Source: Poriferisodalis sp965116245 (GTDB taxonomy: Bacteria; Actinomycetota; Acidimicrobiia; Acidimicrobiales; Poriferisodalaceae). Taken from it: a stretch of 64,000 bases of DNA. Both the position numbers and the translations under genes were made by a program. Positions 8,512-17,029 of this stretch are shown here, one piece after another. The notes beneath the pieces are model-generated. The model made no database searches. It was not told where the DNA came from and worked only from the letters and a program-made list of their open reading frames with translations. The stretch is from NCBI GenBank assembly GCA_965116245.1, contig OZ220497.1, forward strand, positions 310,001 through 374,000. The letters run 5' to 3'. How positions within the stretch are numbered: position 1 is the first letter of the stretch; every line of letters begins with the position of its first letter.

Positions 8512-9479
8512 CGTTCGGCCCCTGGAGCTACGTCTGCGAGCGCCCGCAGCCATGACTTGATGTCGTCCACCAGCTCGGGTGGAGACTCCACGACTGCGTG
8601 ACGGCCCATGTCCAGCAGCCACATACGAAATGCCGCACGGTTACGTACTCGGGCTGTCACCGTCACCGAGCCGTCGTCGTGTGTCTCAATGACCCTTCCT
8701 CGTGCCACCGTCGGTTGCTGAGCCATCGTCGCATCTATTCGGACTCGGGTCTCCAGATCGTCACCGGAGCCAATCTCCATCGGTTCGGTGGGCAACAACG
8801 CTGCGACATCAACCTTTTGGCGCTTGAACGCGCCTGGCTTCCCGATCTCTGGGTCGCTCTCCAGGCGATCCACACGGAACGTCTTTGCCACACCACCTTC
8901 TTGCGCGGCGAGGTACCAATGGCCCGCCCGACACAGCAACGCCAATGGCTGAACTTCCCGCTGCCGTTCCGCATATGCGAACCGCACGAGCGCTCGGTCT
9001 CCGGCCGCAGCGGCCAACGCTGCCAGCAGCTTTCCATCGGTGCGATGCTCAGCAGTCGTCGATAGCGCTACCTCCGCCGACTCATCTGCCGTGGGCGTCT
9101 CGGTGCTCGTGAGTTTGACGACCGCCTCAAGATCCCAAGACTCACCAATGTCAACTTGAGCAGCAGCAAATCTGAGCGCCTGCTGCTCGCCCGGAGTGAG
9201 TTTCAAATCGGGCAAGAAATAGTCGCTGCGCCTAATCGTGTATGACGTTGCGCCGTCAGCCTCCATCAACTCGGCAATGGGTATCCCCAGGTTGCGTATG
9301 AGAGACTTGTCCCGTTCAAAAGCGGCCCGAGCGCTTTCCAACTGGCGCGGAGTTGGGGGTGGCTGTGGTCCGTATAGGCCGGTGTCACGCCAAATCTGCT
9401 CACGCGTTCTGAACGTGTCGCGCGATAGCAGGTACATCACGAGTTCCATCACGCGTTCGGTCGCGTCAGGGTTCGCCAC
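8508..9479 (-). CDS. pafB: WYL-domain transcriptional regulator, PafB-like
   Basis: A 323-residue regulator with an N-terminal HTH typical of PafB (MELVMYLLSRDTFRTREQI, then RAAFERDKSLIRNLGIPIAE). The WYL domain (RAGHWYLAAQEGGVAKTFRVDRLE) and a C-terminal WCX region follow. The GTG at 9479 fits the N-terminal family boundary. It is the first gene of a two-gene unit with the PafC-like gene, joined by a 4-nt overlap that implies coupled translation and heterodimer formation. The molybdoenzyme operon ends only 25 bp upstream, so transcripts could run in from it. Confidence 0.87.
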   Translation of the reverse strand: MANPDATERVMELVMYLLSRDTFRTREQIWRDTGLYGPQPPPTPRQLESARAAFERDKSLIRNLGIPIAELMEADGATSYTIRRSDYFLPDLKLTPGEQQALRFAAAQVDIGESWDLEAVVKLTSTETPTADESAEVALSTTAEHRTDGKLLAALAAAAGDRALVRFAYAERQREVQPLALLCRAGHWYLAAQEGGVAKTFRVDRLESDPEIGKPGAFKRQKVDVAALLPTEPMEIGSGDDLETRVRIDATMAQQPTVARGRVIETHDDGSVTVTARVRNRAAFRMWLLDMGRHAVVESPPELVDDIKSWLRALADVAPGAER

Positions 9480-9504
9480 GTTCGGGAGTGTAGAACTGCC
9501 TCGC

Positions 9505-12060
9505 TTAGCGAATCTGGCTGAGTGCCGTCCAGACTCGCTCGGGCGTCAGTGGAAAGTCGTTGATCCAAACACCCGTGGCGTCCGCGACAGCCGCAACCAC
9601 AGCAGGTGCGTACGGGATCATGCCCATCTCGGCCATGCCGCGAGCACCAAATGGGCCCAGCGGATCAGCCAGTTCCAACACAACACTCTCGGTTCTGGTC
9701 GGAATGTCGCCGATACCCGGAATGAGGTAAGTGCTAAATCGGGGATTCAACAAGCGGCCATCTTGGCTCCGCAGATCCTCGCTGAGCACGTAACCGTGAG
9801 CTTGAGCGACTGCGCCCTCGATTTGGCCAAGCACAAAGCGTGGGTTCACAGCCTTACCGACGTCATGTGTGCTGACCACACGGTCGATGCGGATATGACC
9901 CGTGTCGACATCAACGGTCAACTCAACGTGCTGAGCAACGTACCCGTAGGCGAAGTTCGGGATGCCAGCTCCCGTCTCAGGGTCAAGCTCGGTAGTAGGT
10001 GGCGGCGTGAAGCGGAAGTGTCCGGTCGCCGGGCGGTCTCCCTCGAGCCACGCCTTTTCTGCTTCCTCGGCAGCGCCCAATATTGAGTTGCCAGCCATCC
10101 AAGTCAGACGGGAAGCCGACGCCGAACCTGAATCGCCTGACGTGCCCGTGTCGCTGAATCGGCCCACGACCTTGGACGGATCTACCCCGGTCGCTTCAGC
10201 GGCCATCTGCAAGAAGGCGGTATGTGCGCCTTGGCCTACGTCGGCTCCCGCGTGGAACAGCTCGACCGCTGAAGGACTGGCATCACCAGGATCGCCGTGC
10301 AGCACAATGGTGGCCTCGCAGCGTTCGGGAAAACCGAAGGAGAAGCCAACGTTCTTGAACGCGCAAGCGAAGCCTCGGCCACGGCGCAGCGACGATTTAC
10401 GGGCTGGCAGTGAAGCGAACGGGCTGAACGGCAGCGCTTGGTTGGTCTTTGCGCTGTCGGTAGTCAAGACTCCAGTGTCTTGGGCATCTGCAGCGCCTCC
10501 TGAGTATCCGGCGTTGTCGGAGTGTTTGGCATCTTGGCGACATTCGAGGTCTTCAGAGTCTTCGGTGTATTCGATGTTTGCGATGTTTGCGATGTTTTCC
10601 GAGTCTTTGATGCCATTTGAGGATGCGTCTACATCATGGGCAGCAGCGGCACTGGCGCAGGCTTCGATGACTTCGGGCATGGTCACACCGGCTGGCATCG
10701 GCGTGTGGGCAATGCTCGGCGAGCCTTCACGCAGCGTGTTGACACGGCGAATGTCTACGGGGCTCATGCCCAGCGCATGTGCCAGTTTGTTGACCTGACA
10801 CTCCACTGCGAATGCCGCCTGCGGGGCACCGAAGCCTCGAAATGCTCCCCCAGGAGTTGCGTTGGTGTAGACGACGTGGGTGTCGATCGCAGCATTGGCC
10901 AACTCGTACGGCCCACCGAGGCCTAGATGCAGGTTGCCCATCACCTTGTTGGACGTGTAGTTGTACGCGCCCGCATCCAGCCAAGCCTCTGCCTGCGCTG
11001 CAGTGATCATCCCAGTGCGATCGGCCCCCCACCGAGCCCAAATGCGCCCACGGTGCCGCTTGTGATGGCCAACTATGGATTCCTCGCGCGACCAGCGCAT
11101 TGCCACCGGTCGGCGAATGCCACGCTCCGCCAAGCGGCAGCTAGCTAGCGCCAAGATGATCTGCATTGAGGTGTCTTCACGCCCACCGAAGGCTCCGCCG
11201 ATAGCCGGATAGCGCACCCGGATGCGGTCTTCGGGAAGGTCCAAGGCGTGGGCTATCTGCTCACGATCCTCATGCGCCCACTGGCCCGCAATTTCAACGT
11301 TGACGATTCCCTGGGCATCCATCCAGGCAGTGCCCGCTTCGGGTTGAAGGTAAGCGTGCTCTTGGTAGGGAACCTCGTAGGTGGCTTCAACGGTCACAGC
11401 AGCAGCGGCAAATCCAGCTTGAAGGTCGCCTTTGCGGGTGCGCATGGACTCATACAAGTTGGATCCAACACCGTCATATGCGTGGACGAGCGGAGCGTCA
11501 GGCGACAGTGCCGCGTCCAGATCAGCCACGATCGGCAGTGGCTCCCATTCGACGTCGATAGCGGTGGCGGCAGCTCGCGCCTGGCTCAGGCTCTCGGCCA
11601 CAACTAGCGCCAAATGGTCTGCCTCCCAGCGCGAGACATCGCACGGCACGTGGCTGCGGCCGCTGTGTTCGAGACCAACAAACACCGGCTGATCAAACTT
11701 GGTCAGCCCGTACTCGTTACAGGGAACATCTGCGGAGCCGAGCACCGCTACTACGCCCGGCGAGCGCTCCGCGGCACTGAGATCAAGATGGCGAAGTCGC
11801 GCGTGGGGCTGGTCGGTGAACACCACGAAGGCCCATAGCGCGTCAGCAGGCACCCGGTCGGCTGGATAGCCAGCGAGACCAGCGACCTTGGCGTGTCCAT
11901 CGGCACGCGGTGGTGACTGGCCCAAGCCTCCGGCTGCCTCTGCCGACATTTCGAGCTCAACCACCGCGCCGGGTGCTCCTGAAGCAGCGCCAGCATCAAT
12001 TGGCGGAAAGTGAGGATCGGTGACGGCGCCGAGTGTTCCTCCAGCGGCCCCTTGGGTCAC
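9505..12060 (-). CDS. Xanthine dehydrogenase-family molybdopterin-binding subunit
   Basis: An 851-residue catalytic subunit of a molybdenum hydroxylase. An a/b hammerhead N-terminus (HAKVAGLAGYPADRVPADALWA) leads into molybdopterin motifs: GGAFGGREDTS near residue 290, then GGAFRGFGAPQAAFAVE, and GARGMAEMG near the end with the catalytic Glu. The CoxL-type AYRCSFR motif is absent, so a purine, aldehyde or N-heterocycle oxidase is likelier than CO dehydrogenase. About residues 473-540 hold an Asp/Glu/Ser/Asn-rich low-complexity insert (SENIANIANIEYTEDSEDLE and onward) not expected in the family. The GTG start overlaps the stop of the FAD/iron-sulfur gene by 4 nt (GTGA), so the two are coupled. 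Substrate is not predictable. Confidence 0.88.
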   Translation of the reverse strand: MTQGAAGGTLGAVTDPHFPPIDAGAASGAPGAVVELEMSAEAAGGLGQSPPRADGHAKVAGLAGYPADRVPADALWAFVVFTDQPHARLRHLDLSAAERSPGVVAVLGSADVPCNEYGLTKFDQPVFVGLEHSGRSHVPCDVSRWEADHLALVVAESLSQARAAATAIDVEWEPLPIVADLDAALSPDAPLVHAYDGVGSNLYESMRTRKGDLQAGFAAAAVTVEATYEVPYQEHAYLQPEAGTAWMDAQGIVNVEIAGQWAHEDREQIAHALDLPEDRIRVRYPAIGGAFGGREDTSMQIILALASCRLAERGIRRPVAMRWSREESIVGHHKRHRGRIWARWGADRTGMITAAQAEAWLDAGAYNYTSNKVMGNLHLGLGGPYELANAAIDTHVVYTNATPGGAFRGFGAPQAAFAVECQVNKLAHALGMSPVDIRRVNTLREGSPSIAHTPMPAGVTMPEVIEACASAAAAHDVDASSNGIKDSENIANIANIEYTEDSEDLECRQDAKHSDNAGYSGGAADAQDTGVLTTDSAKTNQALPFSPFASLPARKSSLRRGRGFACAFKNVGFSFGFPERCEATIVLHGDPGDASPSAVELFHAGADVGQGAHTAFLQMAAEATGVDPSKVVGRFSDTGTSGDSGSASASRLTWMAGNSILGAAEEAEKAWLEGDRPATGHFRFTPPPTTELDPETGAGIPNFAYGYVAQHVELTVDVDTGHIRIDRVVSTHDVGKAVNPRFVLGQIEGAVAQAHGYVLSEDLRSQDGRLLNPRFSTYLIPGIGDIPTRTESVVLELADPLGPFGARGMAEMGMIPYAPAVVAAVADATGVWINDFPLTPERVWTALSQIR

Positions 12061-13595
12061 GACCCATCCCCGGCTTCAGCGTTTGTATCTGCTGGTTCTG
12101 TGTTGGCTGGCGCATTCTGGGCAGCGGCTTCGTGTACTGCCTCAATGATTGAGCAATAGCCAGTGCAGCGGCACAAGTTGCCCGACAGACCAATTGCGAT
12201 CTGTTCATCGGTGGGCGTCGCGACCTCGTCAAGCAGCGCGACAGCGCTCATCACGAATCCAGGAGTGCAGAACCCGCACTGAGCTCCGCCGCTGTCCACC
12301 ATGGCCTGCTGGAACGGATGCAAGCCGCCAGTTGGCCCGGTTACGCCTTCGATGGTGGTGATCGTGGCCCCATCGGCGCGTCCTGCGGGTACCAGGCAGG
12401 AAAACACGGCTGCTCCGTCAAGATGCACCGTGCAGGCTCCGCACTCGCCTTCGGCGCACCCCTCCTTCGTGCCCGGCAGCCCGAGGTCATCGCGCAGCCA
12501 GTTCAAAAGCGTCTTGCCAGCGGCGCCGGTTGCGGTGCGCGACACGCCGTTCACCGTCGCGGTAACACGATCATCCGGCCCGTCCAATACGGTCGCCGTT
12601 GACGCTGCGCTGTGCGGACTGCTAGGTGGCTTGCGCGCCGGTTCATCTTGAGGTTGCTGGGATTGCACCAGCTTCGGAGACCGGTGGGGCCAGCACTGCG
12701 CCTCGGTGCCGAGGGCCAGTGCCGATATGGCACGACTCACCACAACGCCAACCGCATGTGAGCGGTACTCGGCGCTGCCGCGTAGATCGTCGATCGGGCT
12801 TGCTGCACGCTGGGCAGCCGCGGCAATGTCGTCCACAGCCTCGCTGAGTCCTCGACCGAGCACCAGCTCCGCCACATCCGGCACCGTGACAACGGTTGGT
12901 GCGACGCTGCCGAGCGCGACCGTCAGATCAACGACATCGTTGTCTCGCAGCTCAACTACTACAGCAACGTGAACCACCGAGATGGCCTGCGCTCGCCTCA
13001 GACCGAGCTTGGCGAAGACTCCGCTCCGGTTTGCACCGTCCAGAGCGTCAAACGCGATAGCAGTCACCATCTCGTCAGATGCCAGGTCGGTTTGGCGAAA
13101 GCCCGTAATGAACTCACCTATGGGAACGGTTCGCTCGCCCGTCAGCGAAGTCACCGTGACATCGGCGTTCAACGCCACCAGGGCCGAAATGGTGTCGTTG
13201 GCGGGGCTGGCGGTAACAACATTGCCGACCACGGTCGCCCGGTTTCGCAGCGGCGGCGAACCGACCTCGAGGCACGCTTGGGCCAGCGGCAGACCCGCCG
13301 TGAGCATCGGCGCCGAGGCAATGACATCGGCGTGGGTGACCAGCGGCCCTAGCGTGACCCTTCGGTCGCTGTAGTTGATCCGGTCAAGGCCGGGTATGCC
13401 AGAGATGTCAACTAGTACTTCGACTCCGGTGCGAGCGCCTCGGTTCAGCTCCAGCAGCACATCAGTGCCGCCAGCTACCAGCCGAGCCTCGGCGCCGTGA
13501 GTAGCCAACAGATTGACCGCTTCTTCCAGTGAAGCGGGTGCTACGTAGCGAATTGGCAGCGGTGCTTGACGCTGCACCTCATGAAGCTGAAACAT
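12057..13595 (-). CDS. Fused FAD-binding and [2Fe-2S] subunit of molybdenum hydroxylase
   Basis: Residues about 10-290 form the FAD domain of CoxM/XdhB type (ARLVAGGTDVLLELNRG, then GNVVTASPANDTISALVAL). After a Pro/Ser/Gln-rich linker, residues about 345-500 form the ferredoxin subunit. One cluster sits in EGCAEGECGACTVHLDG and the other in CGFCTPGFVMSA plus GNLCRCTGYC. The two are usually separate genes or, in eukaryotic-type XDH, fused in the opposite order. The ATG at 13595 opens a family-like N-terminus (MFQLHEVQRQ). The 3' end overlaps the molybdopterin subunit gene by 4 nt. Electrons would pass from molybdenum through two iron-sulfur centres to FAD within this two-gene enzyme. No MoCo chaperone gene is adjacent. 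Confidence 0.88.
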   Translation of the reverse strand: MFQLHEVQRQAPLPIRYVAPASLEEAVNLLATHGAEARLVAGGTDVLLELNRGARTGVEVLVDISGIPGLDRINYSDRRVTLGPLVTHADVIASAPMLTAGLPLAQACLEVGSPPLRNRATVVGNVVTASPANDTISALVALNADVTVTSLTGERTVPIGEFITGFRQTDLASDEMVTAIAFDALDGANRSGVFAKLGLRRAQAISVVHVAVVVELRDNDVVDLTVALGSVAPTVVTVPDVAELVLGRGLSEAVDDIAAAAQRAASPIDDLRGSAEYRSHAVGVVVSRAISALALGTEAQCWPHRSPKLVQSQQPQDEPARKPPSSPHSAASTATVLDGPDDRVTATVNGVSRTATGAAGKTLLNWLRDDLGLPGTKEGCAEGECGACTVHLDGAAVFSCLVPAGRADGATITTIEGVTGPTGGLHPFQQAMVDSGGAQCGFCTPGFVMSAVALLDEVATPTDEQIAIGLSGNLCRCTGYCSIIEAVHEAAAQNAPANTEPADTNAEAGDGS

Positions 13596-13708
13596 GACGC
13601 ATACAAGGGTGGCAGATGCGCGACTCGCTAGCACACCACAGCGCGACGAATCACCTGCCTAAGGGCCGTGGCCGCACTGCGCAGTCACATAATCCACGAC
13701 CATCTACT

Positions 13709-13853
13709 CAATCATCATGGTCTTGCCCGGGCTGTCGCCGAGGCCGTGCTGCGCGGCAGCAAAGTCAGCGAATAGCCAGCCAATCATCGCGGTTTTGCCT
13801 GTAGCTGTCGTTGAGGCGGTGCTGCGCGGCGGCAAAGTCCGCTACCTCTAAGC
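13709..13853. repeat. Imperfect tandem duplication, two units of about 72 bp
   Basis: Unit 1 (13709-13780) and unit 2 (13781 to about 13853) both begin CAATCATC and share a core gtgctgcgcggc(a/g)gcaaagtc. Unit 1 lacks one base relative to unit 2. The pair lies between the upstream ends of the molybdoenzyme operon and the downstream end of the acyl-CoA synthetase gene. No intact gene runs through it. Confidence 0.75.
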
Positions 13854-13869
13854 CGACTAGGGGTCCAGC

Positions 13870-15534
13870 TTACGGCTCCGGCTCTGGCCTCAACTTCTGT
13901 CGCTGCACTTTGCCGAGGGCGTTGCGCGGCAGCGCCGAGACGCGATAAGTACGTCGGGGCCGCTTGTAGTAGGCGAGACGCTCGCCTACGTAGTTCTTCA
14001 GCTCGTCGTCGTCAAAGTTCCGCTCGGAAACCACGTACACCACCACTACCTCCCCCCACTCCGGGTCCGGCTCGCCTGCGACTGCGCATTCAATGACATC
14101 GGGGTGGGCGGCGATTACCTCTTCGACCTCTCGGGGATAGACGTTGAAACCGCCGCAGATAATGAGTTCCTTGACCCGACCAACAATGCGCAGATAGCCG
14201 TCGTCTACTTGGCCGAGGTCGCCAGTGCGAAACCAACCATCGGTAAACGCTGCCTCATTCTCGACAGGCCGTGCCCAGTAGCCCGAAAATACGTTCGGTC
14301 CCCGCACAAGAATCTCCGCAGCGTCGCTGTCAGCCGGGTCGCTATTGGTCTGCTCGGCACTCGCCGAAATCCCATCAAGCCGCACTTCCACACCGGGCAG
14401 CGGGAAGCCCACCGTGCCAGCACGGCGGGAATGGTCGTGAGGATTAGACACCAACATCACGGTCTCGGTCATGCCGTAGCGCTCAATGACGTGCTGGCCG
14501 CTGATCTCCCGCACTGCGTTATGCAACTCCGTTGGCATAGGTGCTGAACCTGACACGCACAGCCGCAGTCGTGACAGCTCGGCGGCACGCGACGAGGCCA
14601 CCAACCGGGAGTACATAGTCGGCACACCGAAGAACATGGTCGCCCGATGGCCCAGCGTTCCTGCGGTATCGGCTATCGCATCAAAGACTGCTTCTGGCTG
14701 GAACGTCTGGTGCAATACGGCGCGCGCGCCCACAGTGAGCGTGCCATGCAATCCCACGCCGAGCCCGTGCATGTGAAACAACGGCAGCGCCAGGATCAGG
14801 ACATCGTCGGATGTCCAGCGCCATGCCAGCTCCAAAGCTCGAACCGAGGCCAGCAGATTAGTGTGGCTCAATACCGCGCCCTTGGGCTGGCCAGTGGTGC
14901 CCGAGGTGTAACCGATCAGGGCCGGTTCGTTCGGCTGCCGCTGAACAGCCAGCGACTGAATGTCCTCTTGCGCCGAGGTAGACGAGATGGCTGCTTCTAG
15001 GTTCGCTGCATCAAAATCGTCAACTAGCACGGCTGGATCGGCGTCGGTAATCCACCGGCGCCACTCACCCGGCTGCTCTGCAGAATGCTGGCTAGGTTGC
15101 TGGCCTACACGCTCTATCAGTGCTGCCGTCGGCCGACAGTCGGCAACTATGGCTTGCACTTCATCAGCTCGGTAGGCACCGTTGAGTGGGACCGCGATGG
15201 CACCCAAACTGAGCAAGGCCGTGTGCGCGCTAACCAATCGAGACGAACTGGGTCCGCTCATCAGCACACGGTCGCCCGCGACGATTCCCGCGTTAGCTAG
15301 GCGTTGGGCAACTTCTTGGGCTTTCATGGCAAGCTGGGCGCCGGTCACCCAGCGGTCACACTCGTCCCACAGCACCTCGCGTTGCGAGTCGTACGCCCAA
15401 CGGTTCAGCCAGACCGCAGGCAGCGTGCCGCCTCCCAACAGATCTACCGAGACTGGGTTGTGACCGGCCTGTAGGTGTCTGCGCCAAAGCCAAAGGCCGT
15501 CTGCTTGCCTGTCCGAGGTGATCTCAGACACCAT
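13870..15534 (-). CDS. AMP-forming acyl-CoA synthetase (MatB-like)
   Basis: A 554-residue adenylating enzyme that activates a carboxylic acid to acyl-AMP and then acyl-CoA. It carries the ATP-binding P-loop YTSGTTGQPKGAVLSH, the A5 motif ERYGMTETVML, GWFRTGDLG (A7), GRVKELIICGGFNVYPREVE (A8 hinge) and the catalytic Lys in NALGKVQRQKL (A10). The run SNPHDHSRRAGTVGFPLPGV resembles malonyl-CoA synthetases (MatB), so a short dicarboxylic acid is a reasonable guess, but medium or long fatty acids cannot be excluded. The ATG at 15534 overlaps the stop region of the upstream DUF4032 gene by 11 bp, which indicates co-transcription. Confidence 0.85.
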   Translation of the reverse strand: MVSEITSDRQADGLWLWRRHLQAGHNPVSVDLLGGGTLPAVWLNRWAYDSQREVLWDECDRWVTGAQLAMKAQEVAQRLANAGIVAGDRVLMSGPSSSRLVSAHTALLSLGAIAVPLNGAYRADEVQAIVADCRPTAALIERVGQQPSQHSAEQPGEWRRWITDADPAVLVDDFDAANLEAAISSTSAQEDIQSLAVQRQPNEPALIGYTSGTTGQPKGAVLSHTNLLASVRALELAWRWTSDDVLILALPLFHMHGLGVGLHGTLTVGARAVLHQTFQPEAVFDAIADTAGTLGHRATMFFGVPTMYSRLVASSRAAELSRLRLCVSGSAPMPTELHNAVREISGQHVIERYGMTETVMLVSNPHDHSRRAGTVGFPLPGVEVRLDGISASAEQTNSDPADSDAAEILVRGPNVFSGYWARPVENEAAFTDGWFRTGDLGQVDDGYLRIVGRVKELIICGGFNVYPREVEEVIAAHPDVIECAVAGEPDPEWGEVVVVYVVSERNFDDDELKNYVGERLAYYKRPRRTYRVSALPRNALGKVQRQKLRPEPEP

Positions 15535-16825
15535 CGGCCAATGTTCTCTCGTCTGCCAGCATTCTCTCGACGGGCAACGTATCAAGCACGTCGGTTATGA
15601 ACGTGACCAGCGCCTCATCATTGTGCATCTGACGGCCAGCCGCTGTTGAGCGCTCATAGCGGTGTTGGATGAACTCGTAGATCATCTGCGCATCATCTAG
15701 ACGGTCTCGGTAACGCTCGGGGATGGCCTCAATGACCGGCTCGTAACGCTCCGCTAGCCAGCGGTAGGCCTTTACGGCTTCAGGCAATGGCCCTCCAGCT
15801 TCCCTCTCAAGCACCAATCCGTACGCATCGAGGGCATTGAGCAGCGTTCGAGCCTGGTTCTCTTGCACTTCAAGTCCTGTGAGCCGCCGCAGCCGCAGGT
15901 GAGCGTGCCCTTCTTCGACCACTATTGGACGGATCCGCAGGCGAGTCCCGTCACCGGATCTTACGATCGAGAGTTCCTCAACATCGAAACCGAGTTCGTT
16001 GAGCCGCTCGATGCGTGCGTTGATGCGCCACCGCTCGTCAGCCGCCACAATCTCGGTGTGAGTGAGCTCGGCCCACAACCGCCGATACCTCTCAATCAGC
16101 TCCCGCCCGATCTCGAACGGATCGAACCGATCATCAAGCCAACCTGCGCATTGAGCGTCCAGCAGGCCTGCTGCCAAGTTCTCGGCACCTAGTTCCAGAT
16201 CGTGATTGCGCATCGCGTCGCTCAACTGTGGATGCAACTCCGCCGTCTCGGCGTCCACCAAGTACGCCATGAGAGCCCCCGCGTCGCGTCGAAATAGCAG
16301 GTTGGCAAGCGACATATCGCCCCAGTAGATGCCGTCAAGGTGCAGGCGCGACAAAAGCACAACTGCCGCGTCCAACAAGCGCTCGTAGAACAATGTTGCG
16401 GACAGAGTGCGAAACAGATGCTGGTAGGGCAGCGAAAAGTCCAGATACCGAGTGATCAGAACCGCGCCCAGCTCGCCTCCGTCACGGTCGCGTCGGCCAG
16501 TTACGACGCCGATGGGCCGCACGGCTGGAAGTCGCTGCTCTTCAAGGCGGCGCAGCAACCGGTGCTCGTGTTCTGCCCGCTCGGGCTGGGTTTCCTTTAG
16601 CGCGTAAACACGCTCGGTGTAGCGAACCATCCGCACGACGTGTCGGCTGTGGCCTCGGCGGACTTCAACCAGGCGATCGGTGAGGTCTCCCCACTGAGTT
16701 AGTGGGCTATGCCAAGGCAGGTCCAAGAAGTCGGGGTGTCCTTGGCGGGTGACGACCGAGATTTCGCCGGCTGCGCACTGTGACGACTTGGACTGCGCCG
16801 GTTGCGCGGTTTGTTCGCGTGTCAC
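15524..16825 (-). CDS. DUF4032 protein with lipopolysaccharide-kinase-like domain
   Basis: A roughly 433-residue protein. Its first half looks like an LPS/Kdo kinase fold: VYALKETQPERAEHEHRLL with a Lys and Glu in kinase spacing, then LHLDGIYWGDMSLANLLF resembling the catalytic HxDxxxxN loop with Asp and Asn, then YLVDAETAELH like the DFG region. The second half matches DUF4032, a domain of actinobacteria with no assigned role. The frame is open upstream through the tRNA-Glu gene, so the start must lie inside. GTG at 16825 is used, with GTG at 16834 as alternative, and neither has a strong ribosome site. The acyl-CoA synthetase follows with overlap. A small-molecule or glycan kinase activity is inference. 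Confidence 0.72.
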   Translation of the reverse strand: MTREQTAQPAQSKSSQCAAGEISVVTRQGHPDFLDLPWHSPLTQWGDLTDRLVEVRRGHSRHVVRMVRYTERVYALKETQPERAEHEHRLLRRLEEQRLPAVRPIGVVTGRRDRDGGELGAVLITRYLDFSLPYQHLFRTLSATLFYERLLDAAVVLLSRLHLDGIYWGDMSLANLLFRRDAGALMAYLVDAETAELHPQLSDAMRNHDLELGAENLAAGLLDAQCAGWLDDRFDPFEIGRELIERYRRLWAELTHTEIVAADERWRINARIERLNELGFDVEELSIVRSGDGTRLRIRPIVVEEGHAHLRLRRLTGLEVQENQARTLLNALDAYGLVLEREAGGPLPEAVKAYRWLAERYEPVIEAIPERYRDRLDDAQMIYEFIQHRYERSTAAGRQMHNDEALVTFITDVLDTLPVERMLADERTLADGV

Positions 16826-16877
16826 TCTGCCCACGATCTGAGGCCAGGTCTGAGGCCCACAATTCGAGAGGTTGAAG

Positions 16878-16950
16878 CACCCCCAACGGGATTCGAACCC
16901 GTGCCGCCACCTTGAGAGGGTGGTGTCCTTGGCCGCTAGACGATGGGGGC
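16878..16950 (-). tRNA. tRNA-Glu, anticodon CTC
   Basis: The minus strand folds as a full cloverleaf. The acceptor GCCCCCA pairs with TGGGGGT, with a terminal G.U at 1-72. The D arm contains GTCTAGCGGCCAAGGAC. The anticodon stem CCACC/GGTGG encloses loop CTCTCAA, giving anticodon CTC (reads GAG). The T arm is CACGG GTTCGAATC CCGTT. CCA is not encoded. It stands about 50 bp upstream of the DUF4032 start on the same strand. Confidence 0.93.
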
Positions 16951-17029
16951 CATACGAGGCGTCAGCATATCCACCGCCCTGCAATAGCTTGACTGGCCGC
17001 CTACGTCTGGCCGACGCTACGGCCCGGCG

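Noticed and set aside
9238..10798. Long plus-strand open frames opposite the molybdopterin subunit gene
   Set aside because: Their composition (Ser/Arg/Pro-rich, no motifs) is that of shadows; the minus frame has clear family motifs and overlaps its operon partner by GTGA.
13709..13853. Possible CRISPR array
   Set aside because: Only two adjoining units of about 72 bp with no spacers and no cas genes nearby.
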